From Siniperca chuatsi (lineage: Eukaryota > Chordata > Actinopteri > Centrarchiformes > Sinipercidae), in the NCBI RefSeq assembly GCF_020085105.1, contig NC_058043.1:15595167-15659166 (forward strand): 64,000 nucleotides of DNA, written 5' to 3'. The notes below the pieces were generated by a model that saw only the letters and a list, made by a program, of their open reading frames with translations, made no database searches and was not told the origin of the DNA. Positions 26,501 to 41,500 of this stretch are shown here, one piece after another. Each line of letters starts with the position of its first letter. The first letter of the stretch is position 1. The position numbers and the translations under genes are program-made.

Positions 26501-29500
26501 GCTGTGGATAGATGGAATGTGTGTAGGAGGGTTTCAGATGCATCAGGTTGCCGGGTAGGAGCTTCCTCACAACCCCTAAAGCCATCCCTGGGTGACAGTC
26601 GCCTTCCTAGCCTTTGTAGAGCCGCAGTAGCAGAGGCATGACCTCACTGGCCATGTCGATCACAACAGAAATCTGATTTCCACTGCATTCTGATGGGGTG
26701 ACCAAGTCATGTATTAGAGTGATTTAAGTGACACAACAACAAAGCCTTCAAAGCTCAAAGCAGGCAAACCAAGCATCACATCACTGGAGATGTCATGGAC
26801 ATGGATACACACATAGATTTTGTTCTTCTGTGTTATATGAATGACTGATATACTGTATGCTTAACATCCCATCTGACACAGGATGACGACGGTAACTTCC
26901 ACATGGACTACATTGTTGCTGCTTCTAACCTGAGGGCGGAGAACTACGACATCCCTGCAGCTAATCGACACCAGGTCAACATTTTCACTATGTGCATCAT
27001 CTAATCAAAACTCTGTGAAGGGTAAAAATATAGAGAAAAATCAGATGGATGAAACTGAAATCAGATGTGGTATAGATTAGATTAAAATAAAGAAAATACA
27101 GCAGACCGCTCCCCCTCCCTCGGGGTCATGTTTTTTGTTGGTGCTACACACACCTGCCCTAAAGCCACAGAAACAGCCTCCTCACCTATTGTTCCTGGAG
27201 CAGAACTAATCACAGCATTTTACCTGTCGCCTGGGAGGTGACACCTGAGCCAGGCCTTGTACCAGCCACTGCTGCAGCCAAGACAGATGGAGGATGGGGG
27301 GATGGGTGCTGCTGAGTGAGGGGAGACAAAAGAGGGTTACACTTCTGTAATCATACAGAGATGTCCACTTGTTTGGGAATAACTTTACTTTCACTCACCC
27401 TTTATGGGTTTTTCACAAACATCTGTTCAAAACATACAGTATATCTGCACTGCAAACCCTCCATAAAGGCTCTGCGATATGTCAGTGTCAGTTAGACAGA
27501 ATAATAATTAGGATACTGTTCCAGTATTTATATATATACATATGGCAAATGAAAAATTATATATAAAATAGTCAAATGAATGTGTAATACAATGCTATGT
27601 GCTGTGCTGTTATGCATTACATCAAACAAAACAAAACAATAAATGACTCATTTCATTAGTTTTTTTTATTACGATTTACAGTGGGGATCACTATTCAGAT
27701 ATTAAAGTACCAATACCTCAACGTAAAATTCTCCACTACAAGTAATAATTTGGCATTCAAAATTTTACTGTAGCACAATAACAGAAGTATTTCCAGCAAA
27801 ATATACTTGACCTATGGAAAGTAAATGTACCTGTTATGCAACAGAATGACTGTCAGTTTTATGTTATATTACTGGATGCATTCATTATTGATGCATGGAT
27901 ACAGATTAAATTGTCAACAGTAGTTCAAATTAGTTCCACCTGGACCAGCTATAACATTAAAATGCTTATTTTACATTTATGCATTAGTAATAATAATTAG
28001 ATCATATAATATATAATGGTATAACTCTGATAGGGCCAATCCTGCTGAATAATGAGTACTTAAGTACATTTAAGTAAGATATCGAGTGCAGGACTCTTAC
28101 TTGTAATGGATTATTTTTACATTGATGTATGGCTACTTTTGTCTGTTTCTACCACTGAACATAGTGGAGTATAAAGTATAAAGTAGCACCAAATAGAAAT
28201 GCTCAAGTTAAGTACAAGCACCTCAAAATTGTACTTTCAGTAAGTCCAGAAAAGTAAATATCTTTAGTTATTTTCCACCAGTGGAATTATGTAAAACAAC
28301 ACAATATGCTCTTATCATCACAGTAGGATTCTACTGAAAGTTGCTAAACGATAATATACCTGCTGTGCATTTAAAAAGTGAAACTTCCTCTGTCTCCTTC
28401 ACAGAGTAAGGGCATTGCTGGAAGGATCATCCCAGCCATAGCTACCACCACAGCCGCAGTGGCAGGCCTGATGTGCCTGGAGCTGTATAAACTGGTGCAG
28501 GGCCACCAGATGATCAGCTCTTACCGCACAGCTTATATCAACCTGGCTGTCCAGTACTTTGTGTTGTCTCACCCGAGCCAGCCCCCGCACTTCGAAGTGA
28601 GTAACAGCTCTATACACCCACAGCAGTCAGTCACATATAGGACCTGAGTAAGGCACTTTATACAGCCTGACAGACCCTTACTGTATATACATATATAATT
28701 TTAGCCTGTCTACTTTGGGGATAAATCTGTTTAGTCCTTTGTAGATTTACGTCCTTCCTCTCTGGCTGGAGAGCATTAAGTCATGAATGAGTGCTCTCAG
28801 AGTAAGAGACACTGCTAACTGTCAGTCTCTTGCAAATAAGCCAAGCCTTTAGCTAGCTCAGTATAATCCTCAGGGTATTTCAGGGCAGGTAAGGATCCTT
28901 TTAGGATCAAATACACCCTAACGTTTGAGGTTATACTAGGTTCTTTATACTGTATCGGCCAAGCTTTAAAACACAAACACAAAATGGCTATCAGCCAGAT
29001 TCAAAGGCAAACAAGTCTTAGGGTCACATTTTAAGTCAAGTCTGAGAGGATATCCAGTCAAATAATTTTGCTGCCCCACTTACAGGCCCGACTGCTTTTC
29101 CCTCAATATCTCACCTCTGGAGGGAATCAGATATTGGAGCTGCCCTCGCCAGCTTTCTCACTCAGAGCATTGTACCTCTGACAGACAGGGGTCACTCGGG
29201 GTCAGCAAGTGTGTAACTGTGTCCTGTGGGACGTGAGCGTGCACTGACAGGGAGCTCTGAGACAGTGTAGGTCTGGTTTCAGCTTTGGTTACAGGCAAAA
29301 ATGCTGCAGCTGCATTAAAGACGGCTGTGATGACAGAGGCAGCTGTGACTTTCTGTGCAGTTCTGAAGTTCCACGCATGCCCTTTTCCTTACATACAAAG
29401 ACCCTGGTGTTCTCACAGTTGTTGTCTGTAAAGTTGGTCAGTCGAAATGTTTGCACATACTTACATCAAGGGTTTTTTTCTGCCTTCTAAAATTTGCTGG

Positions 29501-32500
29501 CTGAAACACAACATTGCCCAAGCAGCATGGAACGTTGGATACACTCAGCAAATGATTGCAGTCACACAGACAGAATACCTGACATCATCCCAGCCAGAGG
29601 TTATATATTCAAGTGTTGAATCATTTAGTCAGAAGCATGGGCAGATCCAGACCCAGGCTTTTACAGCGGGGCTTGTAGCGTTGCAGCATCAGCTTTTAAG
29701 CTCAGCTCTATTCAGCAGAGGAGCCAGAGCAGAGACAGGACACCACCAGAGGAAGAAGGCCCGGCTAAGGTTCAGGATCAGTGTTTTGAGGGCTAGGGAC
29801 AAATCTTAGTAAGGAACACACATGCTGTTACATACTTGCTCACAGAGGGAGAGAGAGAGAAAAAAAGCTTGTTGGCTGCCAAACCTTCAGCCATCTGAGT
29901 GGGAGATGCTCTAATGTCTGCCAAAGAAAAATTTTTCGTCTTTAGTCTTCATGATTAGTTTAAATTTGTCTATGATACCTTCTAGAAAAATCAGTTCAGC
30001 TCGGTGATTGATCTTTTCTCAGACATATTCCCCCTTTTCTCTGTAGTGTAAGAGCCACATAGCTAACTGCACTTTTATTCTGAAAACACATAGCAAAAAG
30101 ACAGAGTTAAAGATCAAATGGCATCAGTTCTTGTAGTTTATATGATCACTCAAAATGTGTGTTGTGTATTACAGTAAAAAATGTTCTCCACAGTAAATTC
30201 CAAACTAGAGCCTGACCCATAAATACCAGGCCAATATTATCGGTTGATATCAGCGTATCACAGCTACAGTATATCACTATCTGCAAATATGCTGCCCAAT
30301 AAGTAACAAAAAAATTGCAGCACAGAAATACCAAAAGTAAGTCATTTAGAAATAATGTCTTAAATAATTACATAGTTTGTCCACCACCACTCAACTGTAA
30401 AATGTATTGCTCATTAAATTTCCCTATCTGTCACAGTTGTTTAATAACCAAATTTACAGGACTCTTATCAAAAATATTTATGTCGACTGATATATAATTT
30501 TCAGATTTTTAAACGATTAAATAACAATATTGGTATCAACCTAAAAAATCCAGTATCAGTCACGCTCTTTTCCAAACGCATCATCGCATATGCAATCATA
30601 TTTCAGTCAAGGTCCAAAGGTCCAGGTTCTCTGCAGCTTTCTGGATGATGTACTTAACATTTTGACACAACATGTGCATCTTGTCCGATGATCCAAAGGT
30701 TTCCTGCATCTGACTGTTCTAGTTATTACCTCATCACATTACGAGATAACATAATATTGAAGAACTATAAAGAAGCCCTGCTTGTGATTTTTGATACATT
30801 TTTGAGCCCTGCAATGTAGGACTACCACTTTTCTGTACTGAAATGTGTAAATGAAAATTAAAGAAGTAAATATTAATATTTAAAATTAGGGATGCACCGA
30901 TTGTGAATTTCTGGGCCGATACCTATACTGATGTTTAAAATAACAATTTGGCCCATAGCCGATGCCGATACCGATGTTTTTGTTGTTGTTTATTTTGTTT
31001 TTGTTGTTATTTATTCCCCGTTTGTGCTAGGGAAACAAAGAAATCCTCATTATAAAAAAATAAAAAAATAACTGAACTGTTTTAAAGTCATTCAGCTCTT
31101 CATTAAACTATTTTTGAATGAGCATAAATTCAATCATACAAATTTATGAAACAACCTTTAATATAACCTTCGTTCACATGAAAAAGGTTCTTTTTTTGAA
31201 AAACAACTGCTTCAACAGCCTTTTTACAAAATTTAGCCAGCGCAAAATTGATGCAACACAACAGATAAACATCGGCCACTGTCATCGGTGAATGTCATCC
31301 CAACAAGGCAAATATCGGCCGAGACAGATGCTATTTAAAATAGCAGAAATTAGCCCACAGCAATGAAAGCAGAAGCAAAAGCAACATGCCTATTAATATT
31401 TTCTTATCTCTCTCATCTGTCTAAGATTAGAGATGGTTTTATTAGGCAGCTTTTGAAGTAACTGCAGACGTGCAGCTGTTAAATATCAGTGATCAGACAT
31501 GCAGTATCAAGATCTCAGCTTACTTTTGCAATGACTTAGACCTCTCCCCTCATGAGATCAGTCTCAGTTCATTAATATCAAGTAACAAGACTCACATCTC
31601 ACTGGTAGTACTGGTGGCCCACCCGGTGTTCCATCCAAAGTGGAGTGTATTTTAACCACCAACCACATCACAGCATTGCCAGATGTTTGGCACTCATTGT
31701 AATATAGCCTGCATTATCACAACTCTGAAGAGGAAAGAATATGTTAGTGAGAAGGTTGTTGTGATTGAAGGTTTTTGGAAAAGGTGTTTTATATGTGGCT
31801 GTGTATCCCTCTGTCCATACATAACTATTTTACTCTTTAACTAAAATACTGCTCATTCTCCCACCATGCTAACCATTTTCCAGAAATTGTTGCTTTAAAG
31901 CAGCTGTTTCCCAAAATAGGAAGTTCTCCTGGCTTTCCCCCGCTGCTGCTATCCTCTGTATGGAGGCAGAAATATGTAAACAAACGGGGGGCTGTCCTTG
32001 TCTGCTCAACACTGCAATTCTTCAGTATCATTTTCCTCCTTGTGTTTATGTTTTTCAGTCGGGGGGGCCAAGGCACAGGCCATTAAAGGAGTAGCAAGTC
32101 TGGCATGCTCACAGAGATGAAAATCTAGAAAATGGCTAGAAATGTTTGCACAAAATTTGTATATAAACATCAAGATATATCCATGAAAAGATTGTTGTTA
32201 CTTGTCTCAGATGTTGTTGCCACAGTTTTAGAGCTGCAGTCTCTACTGTCAGCAGCTTATTTGTCATTGTGTTGAGAAGATTTACTGAAACTCTAACACA
32301 TGAAACTTAGCAGCTCAATAATTGCAAAACGCAGCATGACAGACATTCTCATGATTAAAATGTCTCACTGAAATTAGACACGAGTGGGTCAAATGACTAA
32401 GTGTAATCTAAAAGGGGTTGCTTAAAATGATGAACCCACAGAGAAATATCAGCCAACTCAGCGATTCCCTTCAGCATTACATAGCATTTTACTGTCTTTC

Positions 32501-35500
32501 AGTTAATTGTTTTGGCTGTACAGCTTGTAACTATCTGTTCTGGTTCACTCTCGTTGTTCTCATCAACCCCATTTCCAGCAGCAGCAGGCAGCTGTTTACA
32601 GTGAAAGAACTCTGATAAACCAGCTGTATGGCTATGTATAGCAGCTAGCTGGGGAACACAGGGAGAATTTAGCAGCTAAAGAGCTAATATTTCCTAGTTG
32701 GTGGAGACCACACCAGAGGAGAGTAAATATTGGACTTACAATCATTGGATGGTCGGGTTGTGTGTAACGGCAATTTTTTGCTAACACATTAGCCATATCA
32801 ACTTATTAGGTGATAATACATTCAGTGTAGCTTGTTCCGCTTTGGCCAACAAAAAAAAGAGAAATCTTTACTGCTTTAAATGCACTCTTTGCTGCAAGTT
32901 GTACGATACAGTATGTAGCTGAAAGAACTGTACAGTAAGTAGGCCTAATTTCACCTCATATCATAGATAGTGCAGACAGTGCATGCCTTGTTATTGCAGA
33001 AAACAAAACCTCACAAGACATTAAAGGATATTTCAAGAGCAACAAAGATTAATGAGTTCTGTGCTTCTGCAGCTGATACTGAGCTGCAACCTCAGTAAAA
33101 CACAGAGAAACATCGCCTGATGCCAGGACAGACGAGGACGTGTTTCAGCTGGGTATTAAATAGCTCCATCCTCAACCTCTCCAGCAGTTTGTCCAACTCT
33201 CTGTACCAGTGTTTGCTGTCTTTACTTGACTGCTAGGCTGCCTGCTGGTTGTGTGCCATGGAAATACTCCCTCTTCCATGTCTCTGCACACATCCTCCAC
33301 ACCCTGGTCTTAACTTGGTGCCCTTTCACGCTCTCTTGGTGCCCCTCTTCCCCAGCTTGCCCTTTCGGTCTCTAATTGAATTAGCAGTGTTGGAGGCAAG
33401 GCTCCTGATCTCAAGGAAGCCACTCCAAGGTCAATGCTCACACTGGTTCTTTGTTAATTGCATGCAGAAATGACAGCTATTTCCTGCCTTCACAGGAAGC
33501 AATCTATTGAAACCAGATTTCCCAGCGAGCACCATGATCTTGTTGTATAGTCCGTAGAGCAACAGGAGGAGGCAGGGATTTTGTGTTCATCTGCTCCAGC
33601 CTCTTTCTAATAACTTTTCATTCACAACCTGCTCAGCAAAAAAGCCTACTCAATATCTTGTCTCGTCTCATCTCAAGGATGTTTGCACTTATGCTGAGTT
33701 TTACTGTTTTACATGTAGAAAGCAAAACCTGCTGCTTCTTGATTTGTGATTTGAGCACTTATATAGTTGAGGGTCACACATCTGTCACACAAATAACAAG
33801 GACTGGCTTAAAGAGAGAAAGAGAACAACAAAGGGGGAGATTTACCTCACATGTGGTTAAATCTGTGTCAGCCTCCTCGGACTGTGCCACTAAAGAAAAA
33901 GGGTGAACATGATCCATTGCCCTCAGTACTCCTCCGGGAGCTCTGGCATGGAGCAGCATTGTGCAGTTTGTAACTCAAGCCCCAGACATGAATAGTGCTC
34001 ACGGGATAATGAATAATCTGTGATCAACATAGACGGCTTGTGCCTTCTGTTGTTTTCCAGGTTTTTTTGTTGGTGGTGTTATTGTGGGGTTGACCTTATG
34101 TTTTTTAGTCATCTGTTGTGTTGCATTGTTCCGTCACTTCTGTTCTTTAGTTCCCTACAGATCATTACCTTCCCATTTGTGTCATCAACAACAATATTAT
34201 GTCCGTACAAAGGTTGTTGATTTCTGTAACATCAGACATAGACTGACAGACAGGTTAGAGCAGATGAGTGAGCAAACAGTTAAACACAGACTATACGGCT
34301 CATAAACTCAGCATGCATGCTCCCCATTTAGCCAAATTAAAAAAACAGGTGGTTAGCGGCTATTTCAAATCATTCTCAACCATATCTCCTCATCTCATAC
34401 ATATTTAAGCCACAGGCCAGAGTATTTAATGAGAAACACAGTAACAGGAAGGCTTTTTGGTTAGAAAGACCACCCTAGAACAAGCTGACTCAGGGTTAAA
34501 GCCTCTGTGTCGACACAGAGGACTTTCCTGAAAGGTCCTTGAGTAAGGCACTGAATCCCAACCTGCTTCAGAGACACTTCTCCGTAGCTGACCCTGAGCT
34601 GTCACCTTCTTGGAGGAGCCATAACGAAATTGCTGTTTCCTTGAATAAAGTGTTCACAGGGTATGAAAGAGCATGAATTACTAATTTACAATCCCCCTCC
34701 CCGACAGCAATTGTCCAGTCATAGCTCAACAATTGTAATTAACCACAGCAGACCTGTCAGGCTTTGGATTTCTCCACATGTTAAAGCGATGTGCATGATA
34801 GGCTATATAGATTAGATGGGTCTTTTTTTTGCCTTTCCAAAATTAAAAATTAAAAAGTATAAGGATTAGACTGAACAGCGTGGATATCTGCTCTACCATA
34901 AGCTGCAGACGTTAGCATGTCCGACTAACTAGCTTACTATCTATGTTAGCAATCAGGTAACTGGTGAGGATGCTGACTTTTTGACTCGGACATGCAGCTT
35001 TAGCCTCAGTCTTTTAGCACTATATTATGTATGTTGCTATCGACTATATATTTAAAATTCTTTTACAGGGTTCCCTTTTTAAACCGGTCAATTTGAAACA
35101 TTAAAAGCCGTTTTCAACCAACTCATGGAGCTAAAGTTAGCTTAATTTGCTAGGTAGCTATACAGCTGATTAAAGCAGCTGTATAGCTATTTTAGCCAGC
35201 TCAATCGATAGTCACCTGTTAGAAATGAGAAGCCTGCTTGTTTTCCTCTGTCTGAAATCAACGACCCATTGTTTCAAAATCACTGTGCATTCCAAGTGGT
35301 GAACCTATATATACAACTTTCACAAATATCTGAAGCTGATTTTAATCAAATATATTCAGGGTTTAAGATGAGAGCGTAATACTTCTACTGTCTATTTTTT
35401 ATGCAGGAAAAGATAATAATAAAGCTGGCTTTGTGAAGCATGTTCTAAACGTCAGTTTTTATACTTGTCTGTTTAAATAGCATGAAAAAAGGTTATATTG

Positions 35501-38500
35501 GTTATGATACATCAGCTGTGCGCTGTGATAATAAGTTAATTTTGTTCTCTGTGGTGTTGAACATGTGTCTCATCTGGTAGATTCACTGGAATGTTAAATA
35601 TATCTGAAAGCAGATGGAAACGATTATGTCTTGATTTTAGTGTACAGACTCATATATAGCTGGAAGGAGCTTATCTTTTTTCTTAACAGTAGAGGATCCC
35701 CATATTATTAACAAAACGTTTTCTCCACCAAACTTTGTACAAGGAACCTACATGAAACAGCAATAACTTCAGTGGGTTAATAACATGGTTTTCCATCTTT
35801 TCATTTATCTCTTTTTCTCCATTGTTAGTCCCAGTATCTGCCATGTTGCTCACAACTTCTTTTCTTCAGGCCTGTTGGACTCAGGTGAAGCACCATGTGG
35901 AATTTATTAGAGGTCTCTGTCCTCCTGTTTCATTATTCTCTCATTAAAGCACCAATGCTGGCAGGAGATGGGCTGCAAGTTTCTCATTAGTGACATTAAA
36001 TGTATGTTTCTAGGCTCTTCCTGATGTCATGAATTTACAAATTTACCCATTAACTCTAGATTCTAAAGGCATTCTGTCATGTCTTTCTTCCTTTTTTTCT
36101 TCCTTTCTGTACCAACACACACAGGAACCGTTACCTCATACATATACACAAAACCTCCCAGCTTGGGTCACTGTATGTAATAATGTCACAGGTGGTGCAT
36201 AACACTCATAGATTGTGTCCTCTGCTCTGTGAGGCACAGCAGGACAGTCTGTCCGCTGTCTGTCTGTCTGTCTGTCTGCAGACTGTATGTTGTTCTGCTT
36301 CGTGTATGCAGTGCACATGACGCACTGACTAACAACATACACATGTTCAGGTTCTGTAATGGAAATAGAAATAAAATTACTTTTTACTGGTCTTAAAAGC
36401 CACATGAATGTGCTCATAAAGTTTTGTGTACATCCACAGACTGGCTGCAGGGTTATTAATAGCTCCAATTAGTGTTTGTCATGGATTTTATATTTATTTT
36501 ATGCTTAACTACCAAATGAATGGTTTTGCCTCCATTTCCTTTGTAATGAATGAGACAGGAATTTGTACCAATTGGCAACGGTCTGTTTGGCAAAGCTGAG
36601 TGGCTTAGGCAGTGAAGGCTCAATCAACTTTAGGCTTAGGCAGTTGAAATCAAAATTGGTTATATTATATTCCACGTTTACAGCCAAAAGAACCCCTGCA
36701 TTGGGCTTATGCAACTGCACAGTGCGTAGGCCTGCAGTCAGCAAGGGATCACCAAAGTGATTACAATTCATACTGAGGGGGGGACATGAATGTCTGAACC
36801 AAATTTCATGGCAACCCATCCAATAGACATTTCACTCAAAACCATAAATGTCAACCTGCTGGTGACACTAGAGGAAAAACCAGGAGATTTCATCCTCATT
36901 AGAATTCCTCCTCTGGGTATCATGAATGTCTGCATTTGTGCCAAACCTTCGTAGATGTTGAGATATTTCACATTGCCATCCCTAGAGCCATGCCGCTAGC
37001 ATGGCTAAAAATGTTCCACATCGTTGATTCTGTACCCTGGAAAAGATGTATTCTGTTAACAGAGATATGTATTTATCACACTAACTTTATCTAAATAATT
37101 TAGATAATTTAGTTAATATTGGGGTAAACCTGGGATCATGCCTTAAAGTAAGCAATATTTCCGATGCTGTATCTAGGTAGATGCAGCTCTCATGTATCTC
37201 AGTCTTATTTGTTTGTGTCCAACATCAGATAAGCTTACAGCTTATTAACTGCTGACAAGAATTGGACATCATATTGATCAGCAGATATCAATAACTTGCT
37301 CCAGTGACCAACACATGGAACATCATTCCATACTGCATTACACCACGTAAACCAAAGAATTTGACCCTGATTACTAAAGCATTTAATCAATGCTACAAGC
37401 TGGGATATAGCAACAAAGGGCACACTGATCACAGTTTATGTTCAGAGTTGTGCATTGTTTTTGCACTGACCCCATGAATGACACATTTGCAGAGATAAAA
37501 GTGTCCCAATTCCATACTGCATACCAATAGTTAACAGTATATGCTATAGTAGTCATAATGCATTTGTATACTATACAATAAATCAATGTTCTTTACCGTT
37601 TTGTACAGGAAATAAGCCAATTGGCGTCAGTAGAAGTGCACTTATAAAAGACTTCCATTGACAAGACCTCTGTTTTATCAGTGCATCATCCCATCTTAAT
37701 GTATGCCCAGTCCTCTGACAAAAAAACTATAAGTACTTAATAAGAAACTTGCATGTATTTGGGAATTAGTTAAGAGGCATTAGCAGACACAATTCATGGT
37801 CTTGTATTGGGACCATCAGATGTATCACTTTGAAGAATTTTGATGATAATTCATTGCTTCATAACGGCAATTCTGCTGCTGTTTGAGTGTCTCAGGCTCC
37901 AGCATGTCAGTGGCCCATTTGTAAGAAGAGCATTTTATTGACTCAGTCCTTCTGCCCCAGGTCATTTTCAGTCAGGTGGAGTGCTGTTTTCTTCTAATTT
38001 GAAAGACAATCACATTGAGAATCTGTTTGCTGTTTTACACGTCAATGGAAGCCTTTCAAAGGGAACAGGCTGCTTTTACTCTGAGAAGTGTCTACGTGCT
38101 GCCTCTCCAGCTCCTCCTCCACCCTGCACCAGTATATCAGAAGTTATCCTTCAAAACATACAGTTTACGATCGTAAATATAAAGTATCTTAAATACAGAT
38201 TTTTGTTGTTGTATTGTTTGTTGTATTGTTTTATTGTATTTGAATGTCTTTGGGCATGTGTGTAAGGCTGGTATCCTGTTAATTCTCTGGCATTGTTAGG
38301 CAAATAATTGCAGTGGGCTGGAGTGAGCAGTTGGAGGTTCCAGCCATCTGTTTCTTCATTGCAATCTAAAGGGAGTGGTGATCAATAGTGATCAGTTAGC
38401 AGATGACACTCCCAATTAGACAAAGGGCACATTTTACATGACAGTACTGTTGTCCCTTTTAAAAAAGGCCATACAGGAAAACATAAACATCTTTCTGTTG

Positions 38501-41500
38501 ATAAATTGCTCTACACCAGCATTATTTGTGATTATAGTAAATCTACCTGGTCTTTGCTGGTTTAGACTACACTGAAGTTCTCCAACGATTTAGCATTGCA
38601 CTCCTATAACTTCACCAGAGTGACCTTGCAGAGCTTCCATCCATTGATGTTGTGAAGTCATTGGCAGTATTACTGCGCATCACCATTGGCTCTGTGCTGC
38701 AGGTATGACTTAAAGAAAGGCGTATTAATACTGGATGGGTGAAGAGGAAATTGACAGTCCACTTATGTTTCCGGTAAATACAGTGGTTGTTTTAAACATG
38801 AAAGATGTTTCTGGGATTTAGTTTTAAAGAATGTTGTTTCCTTTGTAATGAAATGGTTTTTAAGACTCTATGTAATGCTGTTGTGACTACAATCTGTCTC
38901 ATACAACACTTTTTAAAGAAGATAGAGTGCCAGCTCATCTTTAAACATATTCGTGTAATATTATGTAAAGTAATTTTAATCTTCGATTGCTTTCAACCCA
39001 GCAAAAAAGACTCAAACCCATCTGCTTTTAAAAAAAGATGTTTTTTTTCCCAGTATATCTGAAATTAACCTTGGTGCATACCTGCTTGTACTGCAGTATA
39101 CAGCATATACAGTAGTCAGCAGCATCACTACCATATTTTCAGAAGTGAAATGCGGCTCAACTTTGAGGCTCAGTCAGGACTAATCTAGGACATGAGGTCT
39201 TAGTGAAAAGTTGCCAGATTGTCTACAAAATGAAAGCTAAATTAAACTAAAAGAGATTGAGATGAAAATATGATCTAAAAGACCACAAAGATCCTCCATC
39301 TGCCTCTCCTAAAGCTCACTTTGAAGCCCTCCAAAGGAAAAGAGTTGCCTTTGAAGAAACAGGCCTGTAGCCACAGCGTGTTGTAAAATGTTTCCACTGT
39401 TGGGATTCTGGCCAGATAATGAAGCTGAGGCAGGAGTGTGCCTCAGCAGTGCTATTTCTTGTGGCAGACTGCAGGGTGGAAGACCTATCGAGGTTTGCCT
39501 ACTGATCTCAACTTCCTGTCTCCAAAAACGCTCCATTGTCTTAAAGGGCAAGATTGAAAACTCACATTGTCTTCACACTCCACATGCAGTGACCTGTGCA
39601 AAATGATCAGCGTGATTGTGTTCACTGAAGGGGATCGCAATCAGACATGGATTCATTCTACCTCCTTATCAGGTTCACTTGGCTGAACTTCCTGTGGCTG
39701 GACTACATTCCCATGCCCTCACATATATCTGCAGTCAGAGGCGTCTATTTTTGGGTTCCATCAATCAGTAGCCCTTGTTATCATAAGAGACTTTATTGTG
39801 TATCAGATCCTTAGCGAGGTCTCTTAATTTTGGTTGGGAGCCAGAACATAAATCTAATAATGCTAAATCCTTAAAGGGACAGTTCATCCCAAAAATACAA
39901 AAATACATATGTGTCCTCTTACCTGTAGTGCTATTTATCCACCTGGATTGTTTTGTTGTGAGTTGCCGAGTTTTGGAGATATCGGCCGTAGAGATGTCTG
40001 CATTTTTTTAATATAATGCGACTATATGGCACTCGGCTTGTGGTTGTCAAAGCGCCAAAAGAACGCATTTGAAAAACTCAACAGCAATGTCTTTCCAGAA
40101 ATCATGACCCGGTTACTCAAGATAATCCACAGACCTTGTTGTGAGCAGTTTCATGTAGGAACTATCGGTAGAAAGAAAATAGTCCCTTTATTCAAATTAA
40201 TTTTATTCAAAAAATGCAGATGTCGCTACGGCCAATATTTCCTAAACTTGGCAACTTACACCAAAAGAATCTAGATGGATAAATAGCACCACAGGTAAGA
40301 GGGAAAATGTGTATTTTTGACTGTCCTGACTGTAAAAAAAAAAGGAAAACCTTTGAACATGCCTCTGATTCTAAAATGTGTAAGAATTCAAAATGTGTCA
40401 AAAATAACACCCAGGTGACAAACAATACATTTAAAGAAGACATAGCATTTAATTGAACTACAAAATGATACTGATTTGTATTCCCTATTATCCTTTGATA
40501 AGTTGTTTGATTGTGGGTCCAGACAGTGACAGCGAGGCTTGGTCAACTTTTGTTTCAGGCCTTCTCAGACTGTGCTGTGACTCATTGGAAATAACATTTT
40601 GTGATGAGGCCAGATCCTTCTGACCTTTTTAATATGTAATTCTGTGAAGTTGTAGTTGAAGTGTAGGTAAAGGAGAATGGCTCACATGTTCTGGTTGTAT
40701 TCAATTTGAGATAACTTTTTATTGAACATTGCCCCACATCTACTGCTAAAAGGTAATTTTTGAGCTAGATGGAATTCAATATAAATCTGTGTAGTGTTGC
40801 AAACAGAATAATGAAATAAACTGAGGTAATTTTTAAGCATATATACATATATATAGTTTTCATATATAACAATCTAAAACACATTGTATGTTTTTTTTAA
40901 ATCATAAAAATGAGGTCATTCTGTTATTGAGGGCATTTTCACATCTCACCTCACCAAGAACAGTACTTTTTAGTTTCTCTGAATTTGTATAGCAGACACG
41001 TGATTTATTGTGTGTTAAAGTCAGCTGTTAAAAAATCACATCTGATCTGTTCAAATCAAATCTGGGCCTTTTATTACAGTTTTAACACTGGAAAATTGGA
41101 CGGGTGAAGGGATGTGTGTGTGTATTTGAGATGTGGTTTCTTTAATGATGAGATTAATTTTAATTAACTTTTTTCCTGGAAGCTGGGACTGTGATTTTTC
41201 AGGAAGAGCAGGCTTCCTGTCAACAAGAGGAAGCAGCCTGAAGTTTGGCCTGTTCATGTCAGATGTTGGGGAACTTCATATCTGAACAGGCCACATAGGG
41301 AGAGAGAATTTATAACATGTATAGTATAATAATGCAGGAGCCACAAATACTGCTGGAAAATTTGGAAGAATTTGGTCTCGTTTAAAAAATACAAACCTAG
41401 ATTCTGTCCAGGATAGTGGAACATTTTTAATTTGGCCTCATCTTAGGACAAGAGGATGAGAAAAAGGGGAAAGACAAAATATTAAAGCACTGAAGTGTTA

